A stretch of DNA of 64,000 nt from Globisporangium splendens (lineage: Eukaryota; Oomycota; Peronosporomycetes; Pythiales; Pythiaceae), in NCBI GenBank assembly GCA_006386115.1, contig VFIW01000063.1, positions 124,001 to 188,000 of the forward strand, in the 5' to 3' direction. Under the pieces are notes generated by a model. It did not search any database. It was not told the DNA's origin and worked only from the letters and a program-made list of their open reading frames with translations. The position numbers were made by a program, and so were the translations under genes. Shown one piece after another: positions 21,491 to 33,393 of this stretch (its first letter is position 1; the number at the start of each line of letters is the position of its first letter).

Positions 21491-21979
21491 CTACTTTAGC
21501 GGCTGGCTGGGGGCGTCCGCAGGAGACAGAGGAAGTGCACACTTCAGTGCTTCAGAATGTGCGGAGACTTGCATGGCCATGTGAGCCCATTCGCGCTTGA
21601 CACGCGCGCGTTTGGAGCGAAGTCGGGGAGAACGAAAAGTTAAACGGAGTTCGCTGCAGAGCGCATTGGGCGAGCGCTCATCCTCGGCATCAACTATCGA
21701 AATCTGGCTCATTGAGCTGGGAAACGAGTCATATACTTTAACGGGAGTGCTGTCTTGCGAGACCAATTAGGGTATCTCCACCAGTCGAGTCAAATCTTTG
21801 TTATTCCATTTGGACAAAAGACGAAGTTTCTCGAAATCGTCAAAGGAATCCACGCCAGTGATTTTAGCTTTTGTGACGACCTCGTCCCAGAGATTTACAC
21901 GAGAACATTCGAATCGATGAAAACAAGCGAGGACCTCAGCGATCTGTCTGTCTAAACTTTCGATTTTAGCATCGAGCAC
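21491..21979 (-). pseudogene. Reading frame with one internal stop, possible decayed gene
   Basis: On the minus strand a frame encodes a helical, protein-like segment (MLDAKIESLDRQIAEVLACF ... DEVVTKAKITGVDSFDDFEK). It meets one TAA at 21767-21769 and continues in the same frame for another 91 codons (VKVYDSFPSSMSQISIV ... RSKRARVKREW). No splice pair removes the stop. Upstream, to about 22170, a further segment (MKHLPGLTGGLENVQV) may belong, separated by a GTAGGC...CAATAG intron-like gap, but its frame also ends in TGA. I read this as a recently inactivated gene of unknown family. A real short protein ending at the TAA is the alternative. Confidence 0.4.
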
Positions 21980-24249
21980 TTCCCAAAGGGTCTCGGTGTC
22001 GGCAATTATCAGATTGGAGTGCGTCTATTGGCGCACTGCTTTGGTGTACACGATTGTCGTCCGAGCCTACCTGAGTCAGAGTGCTGCCAGATCGCCTCGG
22101 ACTTGCACGTTTTCGAGCCCTCCGGTCAGACCTGGCAGGTGTTTCATCGGACTGGTGGATAAACCAAAAAATCAAATCTCAGTCAAACACGCTGTTTGGT
22201 CAACGTTTAATTCAACTGGAGGAGATGCTCTTAACCCAATGAGATGAAGCAGAGCATCAACAGGTTGCGGCTTTTGCGGATGATAGTGGCGGCGGGTGCT
22301 GCTGATGGAGTGATAGAGGCTTTCACGGATGATGTCGTAATGGTGATGATTGTGGCCACTGCGGCGCGAGAATGATCGTGTAATAGCAGTGGCGGTGATA
22401 TCTGACGGGCAAATGAGGGTTGAAATAAGCGAGGTGGACCAAGTGCAGTGGGAAGCCATGATACACATGTTGAATGATTTTATTAAATTGTCAGCAAGTA
22501 TGTATCCATAGAAGTAATAACTCTGCCGATTAATGAAAAGCCAAATAAACAAAGCGTTGGGAATTACCAATACTTCTGATTTAAGAGGAAGATCAGTTGA
22601 GAATATTGATATTTTGCCTGTCTGGCACTGTGCCATTCACCTTGTACTCATGCCTCAGTGTCTTTGTACTCTGGTGTTGACGATGGCGGATCCTACTTCG
22701 GTTGTGATCTTCTCGTCAGACCATAACCGGTCTGAAGAGCTCTGAGCCAAAAGTGTGAAGCCACCTGCCCAGGTGCCTGATGTCCAATGGCCAGAGAGCG
22801 CACTCCTGACAGGCATCGTCGCTGACCCCAAACAGCCCAGAAAAGCTCGTGCAGACGCTCTCTCAGAGAACGACAAAGAACCTGCCACCACCGGCACATT
22901 TGCGTATCTCGTGAATACTTTTGGGGTGAATCCATCTGTTCGTTTGAAAAGCTTCCCAGTTTTTTTCTTCTTCCATTGCCCGTGATCATGTGTCGAGTCC
23001 GCGCGCCATAGGAGGAGCGGTCGGGCGTTTCTACTGGTCGAATCGGGCATCAACATGTGGTCGGATATGCACAATTCAATCACCAAGCCACACACATACA
23101 TACACACATTCGCATTGCTTACATCGAGTCGCATGCATGAACAGGAGTTGCTCGCTTTTTCTGGGCACTTTGGACTGGACTGAGCGACCTGTCTCTTTGT
23201 ATCCATGCTAACGTGTCTTTCACGATCAATATCAGCCATATCAATTCTCCCAGTCGCATTTGGCTTCGGAGTACTCAACTCACTCATCCAATATCTCATT
23301 TGAGAGGGTATGCATGCTCAAAACGTCCACCTGATGTGGCTGCGCAGAAAAAGAAACACGCTCTTTTCTCTTCGGATTTTCAGCAAGAACGCGGGTGTTC
23401 GCTCTCACACTCTGCCATCGATTGCACGCTTGCAATCGCATGCTGAGTGTGCATGCTGTGCTCGTTTCTCTCAGCCCATCCTCGCCTGAAATTCGTCGAA
23501 GGATCAAGTCTCTGTTGGCAACAGAGATGCTGCTGTATCAGATCCTATAGAGGCTGGGAGGCGAGACAACGGATCCCTTCCCTCTGGCGCAACTGACGAG
23601 ATGGCTCATAGAGAGCGCTTTGCTGGTCCTTGGTGCTTGTCCTCTGCACCAATTTGGGCCAGATTGGATGGCGAAGGTCAGGGGTTGAGATGAGGCCGAT
23701 ACTTCACGCATGGTTGCTTGAACAAACTCGGGAGAAGAAAGACAGAACTGAATTCCAGCATGCATCCGAGTGAATTAATTGGTTGCGAGGTTCGATTGAG
23801 ACTTGTCGATCTCTTAACCGCCCGAAATGAAATGCGTTTGGATCTTCCTTAATGCTTTAGCGATATGATCACGCTCTCGCCCCTTTTTCTACCATCGAGG
23901 CGACGGCATCGACACACTGACTCACCACAACCACGACGACTCCTGCACTCATCCAAGGCGTGCTGTTTGTGCTCTTCCTTCCACGTTTTCCGCCTTTGGG
24001 TTAGTAAGAAACAGACTGGCAAAGCCATACGCTGTGAGTGTTTGCTCTGTGCGTTTGGCGCCATTTCGGCTTTTGCAAGGGCTTCAGCGAGAAATGACAG
24101 GCTGTATACGTTCGCTCAATGAGCAAGTTTGCTTCTCTATCCGCTGAAGCTGCGCAGTGTGGCTTCAGGATTTGAACTCGAAAATATCAATTTCCACAGC
24201 CCTTGATTTGCTTGAAAGAGAAAAAAAGAAGAAAAGAAAAACAGCTGAA

Positions 24250-24435
24250 GGCAGCAGGTGCGCATTCGATTTGGAAGTGTATGTATTTTAAGAAACGTCC
24301 ATCCTTTCAGTGAGAACGCGATCTTGTGGACAGGTGGATCGCTTGGGATTTTCGGGAGGGACTCGGGTGTCCGCCCACTCACTCTCTCGTTGATTGCCGC
24401 GCAGGTCGTCGCGTGCCGAGTGGGCATGGCGTGCA
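24250..24435 (-). repeat. Degenerate dispersed repeat, copy A
   Basis: On the minus strand a frame reads ESLPKIPSDPPVHK, then GWTFLKIHTLPNRMRTCCL. The copy at 25105-25285 has RWIFFKTNTLSNRMQTTCL after LESL. At DNA level both share GCATTCGATT, a TCCATC-TTTTC/CCTTTC block and a GGGACTCG block in the same order. It is probably a relic of one ancestral element or gene. Confidence 0.5.
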
Positions 24436-25104
24436 TCTCTACCCACCCTCACCAGGATTTCCTCGAAGAAAAAAATGATGGACCCTTGCTGCCTCGGTTA
24501 GCACAACCAGAGGTATGCACAACGACGAAGAGGTCGCCTACCTCAAAAGCTCTATAGAGAGCATCAAAGCGCAAAACCTCGGACATGTATACGGACCCTT
24601 GCCTGTGTGAACTGAACACAAGCATCCATTTGAGCGCATCGAGTGGCTGCTCACGTTTTCTCTCCGATTAACGATTCCATCGAGTAAAAAAATCCCTCGA
24701 ATAGAGAAGATTTTCAACGCAGTCGCGATCTTGTTTCAATATGACCTCATCGACACCCCAGGTCTCTTTATGCCCTGGGTACTTTTACACGCAACCAGGA
24801 CGATCCACGGACACATCAAATGCGTGCAGCCTTCCCGTCCATGGTCGTTTTTCGCGATTCAGCCGAAGCCTGAGTTCATATTTGGGATTATGGCCCAAAT
24901 CATGCCGACAACGACAGTCTGGTCGCCGTAAAAGAGCCTCTGCACCCTCACGCATAAACTGTGACTCGATTTTTTGCAGAAGACACGATTAATTTCAACC
25001 GTACTCCATGTTTCTGCAGACTGTTGTGGTGATGCGGTATGCCCAGTGTATCCATGCTAACGTGCACTTCAGTCTCAGAAGTATAAATATGAGTTCTCGC
25101 AGAC

Positions 25105-25285
25105 CTCTACGCTGTGCAAACCCACCAATCCAGACAAGTTGTTTGCATTCGATTAGAGAGAGTATTAGTTTTAAAAAAGATCCATCTTTTCTGCGCATTC
25201 AGAAAAGAGATCTTTTTCTTTTTTTCGATTGTCACGAGGGACTCGAGTCGTCGCTCACTAATTGAGGTCTGATCATCGCATGCAG
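25105..25285 (-). repeat. Degenerate dispersed repeat, copy B
   Basis: Partner of copy A, in the same orientation and about 0.9 kb away. The shared blocks keep their order but spacing and sequence have diverged, so duplication was not recent. No terminal repeats or transposase motifs are visible. Confidence 0.5.
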
Positions 25286-25382
25286 AGTGCTTGTTTCTGC
25301 GCATTCTTGGTCGTGCGTGGTTCTGCCCACCGTCAGCTGAATTTCCGAGAAGAAATAACAGTCCATTGGGTCTGGGTACCGC

Positions 25383-26122
25383 ATGCCGAGGCAGCGCAGT
25401 TCATTGCCTTTCTCGCCACCGCCGCTGGAGCCCGCGAACAGCAAGAGCCGAAATATCCCGCCAGGGTACACATTGACCGCATCTGCGTCTTCGCAGCACA
25501 TCACAGCCTCGCCATCTCCACCGCAACTCAGTCAGCAGGGGTCGAGTATCAACATACCTGGCGGGGGAAAAATCCGGTTGTCGCAAATCGATGCCGTCTC
25601 GAGGAAACTCAACAAGACCGAACTCACCTTGGATTTGATCCCGACGGCGCTCACGGAAATCACGTCCATGGTGAATCAGATCAAGCGCACCACGGATCGC
25701 CTGAATCGCCGCATCCACCAGACCTCGGACGTGTCTTCGGACGACGACGACTTCGACCTCACAGACTGCGAAAGCCAGATCAACCTGGGCGTCGAGGGCG
25801 ACGAGCAACTCGATCCGCTGCCTCCGATCACAACACTCAACGGGGAGTACGAAGAAGAAATGGCGCGACGTGAGAGCAACAGCGTGGTAAGTAGAGCTGG
25901 TGTGCGCGTGCCTGGGGTCTTCATTTTTCATGTACTGCGTGCTGATTTGTATTTTGTTTTCTGTAGTGCACACCGCGCAATATGTCCATCTCAACAGCCT
26001 CCGGTGCTCTGCAGCTGCAGCAAATATCAAGCGACATCAAAAGTGCACCACCAGCAAGCAGTGCACAAGCTCCACCCCTGCCAGCACCTTCGCCTTCGAC
26101 GGATCACAAACCTCCAAGCTGA
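25383..26122 (+). CDS. Small protein with helical core and acidic patch, unknown
   Basis: Two exons join in phase 0 (25383-25886 and 25967-26122; 80-nt intron), giving 219 residues. The N-terminus is Pro/Ser-rich (MPRQRSSLPFSPPP). The centre is a likely amphipathic helix or short coiled coil (LSQIDAVSRKLNKTEL, then TALTEITSMVNQIKRTTDRL). An acidic run (SSDDDDFDLTD) follows, then a Pro/Ser/Ala-rich tail. No family was recognised. The 3' end faces the SNF2 gene with about 200 bp between stop codons. The start is the first ATG that gives a low-complexity N-terminus without upstream stops, and is moderately sure. Confidence 0.6.
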
Positions 26123-26326
26123 TCCCCAAAGTCGCTTCCATCTCGGCACACAGCGACAACACAGTTTAGACCAGATAGACGATTGTACATTGCTTACCTA
26201 TTTAAACGCGGAGCACGACACTCTGCTCCTGCAACACACACAAAAAAAGTCTTGATCTAAGTTACTTGTCTATATTTCCGCTATCCCTGACTCACTCGCT
26301 CGGGAACCTTCATGGTCTCACCAAAG

Positions 26327-29300
26327 TCACTGCTTCTTGTAGTTTGAGATCACCGACGACAGCATCATCTCGACCGTGACCGTGTCCGAGGGCTTCTTGG
26401 CACCCTTCTCGGATTTGTCACTGTGCGCATTCAGCTTTCCCAGCACAGCGTGGTTCAACTGGGTCTTCGCCTCTCCGAGCTTGAAGATGTCGTGGTCCAC
26501 AGTGTTCTCCGACACGAGCTTGTAGATGCTCACGGGTTTCGTCTGGCCGATACGATGGCATCGATCGCAAGCTTGCTCGTCGTTTGTGGGGTTGAAGTCT
26601 AAATCATGGAGGATCACCGTGTCTGCTGCCGTCAGATTGATGCCGAGACCTCCAGCTCGCGTCGATAGCAGGAATACAAAAATGCCCTTGTCTTCGTTGT
26701 AAGTATCGATCATGCCCTGGCGCTCCTGCACATCCGTGGATCCATCCAGACGCATGTAGCGGTAGTCCATGTGACTCATCAACACCTCGAGCAAATCCAA
26801 AAGTTTGGTCCACTGCGAGAAAATGAGCACACGGTGACCCTCGGCCTTGAGTTTGGGTAGCAAGCCTCGCAAGTAGTCGAACTTCGCAGACGCCAGCAGC
26901 GTTTCCATCGGTAGTTGCAACTTCTGTAGCTCTTCGTTGCCTGCGTACTGAACGCACAAGTCATGCAATTCAAAGTCGGAGTAGCTTTCTAGTTCCTTGC
27001 GCACCATCGAAATGCTGCACTGAGAGCCGAAAGCTTCGGCGCGATGCAGGCACCGGCTCATCGTTGACAGCACTTCGTCGGAAACGTAGTGGTTGCGAAG
27101 CAGCACCGGGTGGTTCGCGGCTTTCCGCAACTGCGTGAAAATCGCAGAGTCGTTCGCTGCGTCATTGCTGCCCTTAGACTTGGCGTTCGAGGTGTCCGAG
27201 AGACCCATGAGGATCTGCACCTGACGATCGAACTTGGTTTTGCTGTTTTTCTTGCGCTCTTTCTCTTCCTGTTTCCTTGCGGCATCGCTTTCTTTCTGCT
27301 TAATGACAGACTCGATGAGATCCGTGTACACCTTGAGCTGCGTCTCGCCTGGTTGCAGCATCTCCACATGCACCGTTTTAGGGACCAACTGGCTGAGCAC
27401 GTATTTCTTCTCACGACGCAGGATGAACGGCGCCAAGATCTTTCGCACTTTGGCGCTCTTCTTCTGCTCGTTCCCGTCGAAGAACATGAGCAACTCGTCG
27501 GAGCCGTGGTCAAACATGCGCGGCATGAGGAAACTCAACAGCGCCAGAAGTTCGTTCAGGTTGTTCTGAATAGGTGTACCACTCAGCACCAATCGATTTC
27601 GGGACCGCATGGCCGAGATCCGTTTAAACCGAGATGTCTTTGAGTTCTTGATACTGTGACCTTCGTCCAGAATCATGTACCCAAAGTGAAAGCTGCGCAG
27701 GAAGTTGCGGTCGTCTTGACACGAATCCCGCTCAAAGTACGTATACGTCGTGAGCAGAACGTCGAATTCGTCGGATGCGAGCGACTCCTGGATGTCCAGA
27801 CGATCTTCCTTAGCGCCATGGTACACCACGATGCGGAGCGTCGGCGCGATCCATGCGAACTCGCGCTTCCAGTTGTTCAGCACACTCGCTGGCACGACCA
27901 CCAGGTGCGGACCACCGCACACTCGCGACTGCTTCGTTTTCGACAAGTGATCCAGCAACAGCAGGAACGAGATCGTCTGCACCGTTTTACCGAGTCCCAT
28001 TTCGTCCGCTAGCACACCCGAAACGCTGTTCTCGCACAACAGGAGCAGCCAGTTCACACCAACGACCTGGTATGGATTGAGCACAAGCGTCTCGCAGATA
28101 TTGGGGATGTCATCTTGTGTCACCACTCGACGGCCACCCGCGCTTCCGTCTGTGGAATTGATGGTCGCGATGGACACATGGTCCTCTTCAGCAGCACCAT
28201 CGTCATTCTCTGCATTTGGACTTACAGACGCTGTCGGGTTCCCGGACCAGCTCTTGATCGACTTTCGCAGCTTCTCAGCGATACGTTCACAGTCACGGAG
28301 CAACTGACCTACTTCGTCATGTGTTCGCGTGTGATGGTCCTCTTCTGAATCGTCTTCGCCGTCGTCGCGAGCTTGGGACTTACCACGACGGACTTTCTGG
28401 GTTGCTGGTTTCGGTTGTTTTCTCTTTTCCTTCAGGTCAGAGATGCTATGCCATCCATCCGACGGCGAAGAGCTGCTGCTTTTCTGCTTCTCTCTCTGCT
28501 TCCGACCAAACTCTGCCATCCAGTTGGCTGCTTTCGGGGTGACGCCGTCTTTCTCCTGCTTCAGCTTGAGCTCGTGCACAAACACGTCATCTTCCATGGG
28601 CGAATCAACATCGGAATCCATCGTCACATCCACTGCCTTGTCGTCATCACCGCCACCATCCTCGTTATCATCGTCTTCGCCATCCGACTCGATGATCACG
28701 CGCGTTTTCTTTACACGTGGCTTCGTCGGCGCGATCTCTTCTTCGTCGACGGCGTCGCTGTCATTACTGAAGTCGTCGTCGACGATCGCGATTGACGCCA
28801 TGCGCTTCTTTGTCGCGCTCGTCTGCACGTCGTCGCTGCTCCGCGTCGCACTGAGCTCGCTCACATCTGTCGGACTCGCTTGCTTCACTGGCGACAACAG
28901 GGAGATCACAGTCGCAGGATCCGCCTTTGGTGGCGGTTGCCCTTTTTGCGGACCTTTCTGTGCGGATGATGCGTCGGCGTTTGTTTCTACTGCAGCTGCT
29001 GGCTTGGTAAAGTACGAGGACACAAGCTTCGTTGCAGTACCATTCACTTGCGGAGTCGGCGCTTTCGTTGCGCGTGTTGCTGGTTTCACAAATGACGGTC
29101 CCAGCACCGGTCCACTCGCTGCGCTCAACGTGACTTTATTGGTCGCTGCGATGTCGATGTCGATGACCTCGTACTTGGTCAGCGTCCCGTTCGCGTAAAA
29201 CACGTCCCTATCAAGCAGCAACAGCACATATCCGTCTTTTAAACCACACCCACGCATATACAGCGAAGAGATGCCATTCTAATAGGTGCATTACCGCAGT

Positions 29301-29506
29301 TCCAAGAGAGTGACGTCGCCCTGGCGCAGCACGCTCTGCTTCATCTTCTTGGTGGCGACGATGGACGTTTTGCTGCAGCAGCGCAGCGCCACCTTGGGGC
29401 CGCTGAGGTAAACGGCGCCCTTGCCACCGCACACGCGCACCTCGTCGCCATTGGCCGCCAGCGCGTACTTCTTGCCGCTCACGCTCTCCTTCACGCCCAG
29501 CGCCAT
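26327..29506 (-). CDS. SNF2-family chromatin remodeller, Fun30/SMARCAD1/ETL1-like
   Basis: Two exons on the minus strand (29506-29295 and 29207-26327) join through a split CGG, giving 1,030 residues. The N-terminal 350 residues include acidic runs, Ser/Thr-rich linkers and basic NLS-like patches. The ATPase core starts near LNPYQVVGVNWLL. Walker A is DEMGLGKTVQ, motif II is DEGHSIKN and motif III is LVLSGTPIQNN. Lobe 2 carries RVLIFSQWTKLLDLL, the RLDGST motif, STRAGGLGINL and DRCHRIGQTKPVSIYKLV. DEGH in place of DEAH is typical of the Fun30/SMARCAD1 branch, which acts in heterochromatin maintenance and DNA-end resection. CUE domains were not recognised. Most of the protein is one exon. Confidence 0.94.
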
Positions 29507-30817
29507 GCTGATTGACGATCACTTAATTGTTGGTGGGTGTGCAGCAAATAATAACAACAAAAAGCGCGGGAAATGAACAGGATAGGGACAAACGGGTCTG
29601 CGACTCGTTTTGACCCAGACCCGCCAGGATGTCCTCGAAACAGCATAAATAGCATCTTACGGTAGAGTGTTGAGTAGCATGGCAAAAGAAGGTCAATTCG
29701 ATCGAGAAAGTATGAAACGCCAGTTCACGGTAGGTTTTGGAGACGAAGAACTAAAACGTGGTTGGATGCGGTATACCGCTTCTCATACCGATACCATACC
29801 GGCATTTATTGTTTCTTTTGAACTGACGTTTTGACAGACGGACCACCATTGCCTTTACATGAGCCTGCAGCTGACGAGCATAGAGGCAAACGCACACAAA
29901 CACAATAGCACAGCTGCGCATGCACCTGGCAGAAGACGCTCCTCCACGCGCCTCTCATGGCATCTCATATAGACAGGCATGTTGGCACGGAAGCCAGCGC
30001 CTGCTTTCCTTTGGTCGAGCACGTCTTTGGTCCAGCAGTGCCGCCGCGACTGGCTTCTCTCCCTCTTCTTTCCTGCAATGGCTCGGTTCTGTGATTATGC
30101 CGTCCTCACGCACACGCTGGAGCTCGGTGGCGAAATTTTGTGCAAATCTTCAGCAATGCCACGTCACGATGGACTTTCGTACCTACAGGGGGAGGCAGAC
30201 ACAGCGCACTCCATAGTTTTCATCCTGAGGCAAAAAGCAGCAGCAAATTTTGTGATCTCGAGGATATGACTCAGGAATGAATTCCTATAACATTTGAACA
30301 TCCGGAATCCCCAAGTGCAAGCAAGGCAACGTGACGTTGGACGGTCTCCGAATCTTCCACCCTCCCCATCAAGCGGATCCGCTGCATGGACGGGATCATC
30401 ACGCGGCGGATGAAACTGCCCAGCTGGTCACTCGGAACATTTTCGGCCAATCGGAGGTCCGTATGAGTGTACCGCGGGCCAGTTTGAAGTGGAGCACGAG
30501 CGGACAAGGACGCACTCAGTGCTGACTAGATGCATAAACGGGGCAGCGATCAGGGGTACTAATGGTGCTGAGTGCCACTCTTTGGTCTGCCCTCGGGTCC
30601 CGTTTGTCCGTGCCTTTGAGTTGTAGTGTGATTGTGCCACGCGCAAACCAACTGCGCGCTGGTTGAACTGGAGATCCCTATGCAGCGACTCATCAGTTGG
30701 AAACGAGAGCGCTACAGCACAAGTGAGACTCTCTCCCTATCTCCTCCAGCATTGCAGACACCTTCTTCACGCAGATCCCACTCATTTTCCACTGCCTAGC
30801 ACAGCAATCAGTTGACG
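29507..30817. other. Intergenic between divergent SNF2 and PX genes
   Basis: The region holds two promoters and about 1 kb of sequence without a recognisable gene. Short ATACCG-type repeats occur near 29770-29810. Confidence 0.5.
30782..30794 (+). promoter_or_regulatory. Oomycete initiator-like element
   Basis: TCATTTTCCACTG matches most of the oomycete initiator consensus TCAYTYYNCAWTTT and lies 23 bp before the PX-gene ATG. It would be the transcription start. Matches of this length also occur by chance. Confidence 0.4.
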
Positions 30818-31750
30818 ATGTCAGCCAGATCCACGCGACGAAAGCTCATCATTGCCAAGCCAGATGAAGACGAGCTGCAAAAGCAGATGCAGGACAAGAA
30901 GGCGCAGACGGCGCTGCTGATCAAGACCAGCGGCGCGTCGAGCTCGAACCCCATCGCCATGGGCGGCACCGCGATCGAACGCTCCATGGTCTCGCCAGGA
31001 TCGCTTGCCGTGTACAGCGTGAAACCAGTGGTGTCCACGGAGCACAAAGTCGGCAAGAAGTACACGCTGTTTGCTGTTCATATCCAGAATGCGATCTCCG
31101 GACGAAGCTGGGTCGTGCACCGCCGATACACTGACTTTGTGACTCTGCGTGAACTCATTGGAGCACACTTCCGATTGTTCAGCGAAGAGTTCCCGCGTCT
31201 CCAGCAGCTCACTGACGAGTTGTACTTTCCCCGCAAGCACAAGATCCGCTCTGGTTTCGGCAAGGTCGTGGAGCACCGTTGCCAGGCGTTCCTGGAGTAC
31301 TTGATCGCGCTTCACCGAATCTTGATCAGCCAGAACTACTTGTTCCGAAAAGAGATCAGCGACATTGGATTGTCGATTTTCCGGGGATTCATCGGAAGCA
31401 GCGTAGTGCAAAACAGCGCGCACAAAGACTACGTGTTCCACAAGCCGATCCGCCCAAGCAGCTTGAAGCCAGGGGACCGGTCCCCTGTGAACCAGTGCGG
31501 CTCGCTTCAGACCGTGCTTGAAGAAGACGCCGAGTACGAGGTAGACGAAGACGGAGCCGAGGAGCCGATTGAAAAGTACACGGTGACGGACGAATCGACC
31601 GACGAAGCCGACTTTGAGGGTTCCTCGTGCGGTGAGTCCACGGATACGGAGGACGGCGACGAGCGCGACAGCATCTTCCGCCGTCACTCGCAAAAGTACT
31701 CGCGCAACCGCAAGTCGCTCACCTTCTTGAAGCGCCACACGATCTCTTGA
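30818..31750 (+). CDS. PX-domain phosphoinositide-binding protein
   Basis: A single exon of 310 residues, starting MSARSTRRKLII (the ATG at 30818 is the first in frame). The PX domain lies at about residues 65-200: a strand pair ending KKYTLFAVHIQ, then WVVHRRYTDFVTLRELI with the RRYxxF signature that contacts PtdIns(3)P, then the FPRK segment and a helical close (CQAFLEYLIALHRIL). A Glu/Asp-rich region follows, then a basic C-terminus (RRHSQKYSRNRKSL). PX proteins of this size are usually sorting-nexin-like endosomal adaptors. No BAR domain is visible. Confidence 0.92.
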   Translation: MSARSTRRKLIIAKPDEDELQKQMQDKKAQTALLIKTSGASSSNPIAMGGTAIERSMVSPGSLAVYSVKPVVSTEHKVGKKYTLFAVHIQNAISGRSWVVHRRYTDFVTLRELIGAHFRLFSEEFPRLQQLTDELYFPRKHKIRSGFGKVVEHRCQAFLEYLIALHRILISQNYLFRKEISDIGLSIFRGFIGSSVVQNSAHKDYVFHKPIRPSSLKPGDRSPVNQCGSLQTVLEEDAEYEVDEDGAEEPIEKYTVTDESTDEADFEGSSCGESTDTEDGDERDSIFRRHSQKYSRNRKSLTFLKRHTIS

Positions 31751-32140
31751 GAACGCGACATGGACTGCAGCATTGGAACTGTACGCGCCGACGCTTTCTC
31801 GCAACAAACCACAAGACGCCTGCACGCATGAATGCAGACGCAATGCCCACTGTGCGTGGCTGTTTCCAGCCGCCACTTTATCAATTTCTTTAGAAGCGCC
31901 ACTACACTGCATGGTGTCATTATAAACCCCTGCTACACATAGAGCTATTTAACCTAAAAAAGGAGCGTGTCTGTGCGTATTATCCGTTTTCAATCAATCT
32001 ATGCTGCGTATCTGCAAAATTCTCAATATATCGATGCCTATTTTCGTGATTATTGTCGTTCCCGCCATGTCGTTTGATTGGCCAAAAAAAGAAAAAGAAA
32101 AAATGGCGCCAAGAGCTGCGGAAGCGCGCAACAACCAAAG
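31751..32140. other. Intergenic, no gene seen
   Basis: The 390 bp between the PX stop and the RNase H2A start. It contains AT-rich 3' flank and the RNase H2A promoter. An in-frame extension upstream of 32141 is Lys/Arg-rich and lacks an ATG before that position. Confidence 0.5.
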
Positions 32141-33393
32141 ATGGCTGCCAGCAGCAATGAGCAAGCGGCGAACCTGCAGAAGACGATCCTGCTGGCGAGC
32201 GATGTGCCCGAGAACTGCCTCAATGGCGTGCCCGTGATGCTTGGCATCGACGAGGCCGGACGCGGGCCCGTCATGGGCCCCATGGTGTACGGCGCGGCGT
32301 TCTGGCCCGTGGCGCAGAACGACGAGATGAGCGCGCTGGGCTTCGACGACTCCAAGGTGCTCACGGCGGAAAGCAGAGAGGGGCTCTTTGAGAAGATGAA
32401 GGCGAACAAACAGCTCGGGTAGCTGCATATTCCTTCGTTTACGTTCATGCAATCTGCTGTTGCTGGTGCGCTTATTGTTTGTGCGCGCATGCATTGGGTG
32501 TAGATGGATTGTCCGCATGATCTCTGCGCAGGAGATCTCGGATAAGATGCAGCGCCAGACGAGCAACCTGAACGAAATGTCGCGCAATGCCGCGATCCAG
32601 ATGATTCGAGAGACGCAGGCGAAAGGTGTGAACGTGAAGCAAGTGTTTGTGGACACGGTCGGCGATCCGAAGTGGTACCAAACGTTCCTCACGAAGCAGT
32701 TCAACGGCACGATCGAATTCCGGGTCGAGAAGAAAGCCGATAGTCTCTTCAAGGTGCTTTGAAGAATGCTGCTACTTGCATACTGTTGATTTGTGCTAAA
32801 TTGAGTGTGTGGTGGGCATAACGATGACAGGTTGTTAGTGCGGCGAGTATTGCGGCAAAGGTGACGCGCGATCGCATCATCGTGGACTGGGAATGGGAAG
32901 CTCCAGCCTTGAACTTGCGGAAAGATTTTGGCTCGGGGTACCCAAGTGACCCAAAGTGAGTTTTGAGCCTCTCACTGTGCAAATGTGACTAGATATGGGT
33001 ATCCATTCACCAGTGTGCATGCGACTGCGTAGAACGAAAGCGTGGCTGAGCGAGCACATGGATAACGTGTTTGGCTTCCCAAACATCGTGCGCTTCAGCT
33101 GGGGCACCATTGAGCCGTTTCTGCTAAAGGCCGTCAAAGTCGAGTGGCCGCATGACAAGGAGCTCGAGAAGGTACGTGCCTATAAAGTGATGATGGGAGC
33201 ATTGCGTAGGTTCTTACAGCACCGTTCTGAACTGGTCGGTGGTGATCTGTGTGCATGACAGGCAAACGCACCAGCAGGGACCCAGTCGATCACCTCGTTC
33301 TTGCAGGCGCCAAAGAAAGACAAGACGCAACCTGCAGCCAAACGGCCGCGCTTCTTCGCCGACCGGAAGCTGCAGGACGTCACGGACTTCTAA
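32141..33393 (+). CDS. RNASEH2A: Ribonuclease H2 catalytic subunit A
   Basis: Five exons join in phase: 32141-32418, 32504-32753, 32831-32955, 33033-33171 and 33262-33393, about 307 residues. The active-site motif DEAGRGPVMGPMVYGAAF opens the domain. Other type 2 RNase H motifs follow: DDSKVL, QVFVDTVGDP, the VSAASIAAKVTRD block, and GSGYPSDPKTKAWL across an intron, then FGFPNIVRFSW. It cleaves RNA:DNA hybrids and removes single ribonucleotides from nuclear DNA together with subunits B and C (not in the window). The C-terminal exon adds a tail unrelated to catalysis, with TQSITSFL and a final QDVTDF, both like PCNA-binding motifs. Confidence 0.95.

Larger units (their letters stand above)
22180..25382. 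other. Gene-poor region with degenerate repeats
   Basis: About 3.2 kb without an intact gene. Frames of up to 214 codons occur but have no domain. The region carries diverged copies of one sequence (24250-24435 and 25105-25285, perhaps also 22880-23060) and a 17-nt exact repeat, GTATCCATGCTAACGTG, near 23200 and 25050. This resembles decayed mobile-element or gene-fragment DNA. Confidence 0.45.

Noticed and set aside
22655..23299. 214-codon minus-strand frame.
   Set aside because: No domain, low-complexity mix and no splice partners. It is treated as chance within the gene-poor block.
24123..24195. Minus-strand GTTCAAATC resembling a tRNA B box.
   Set aside because: The stem around it does not pair and no upstream A box or cloverleaf fits.
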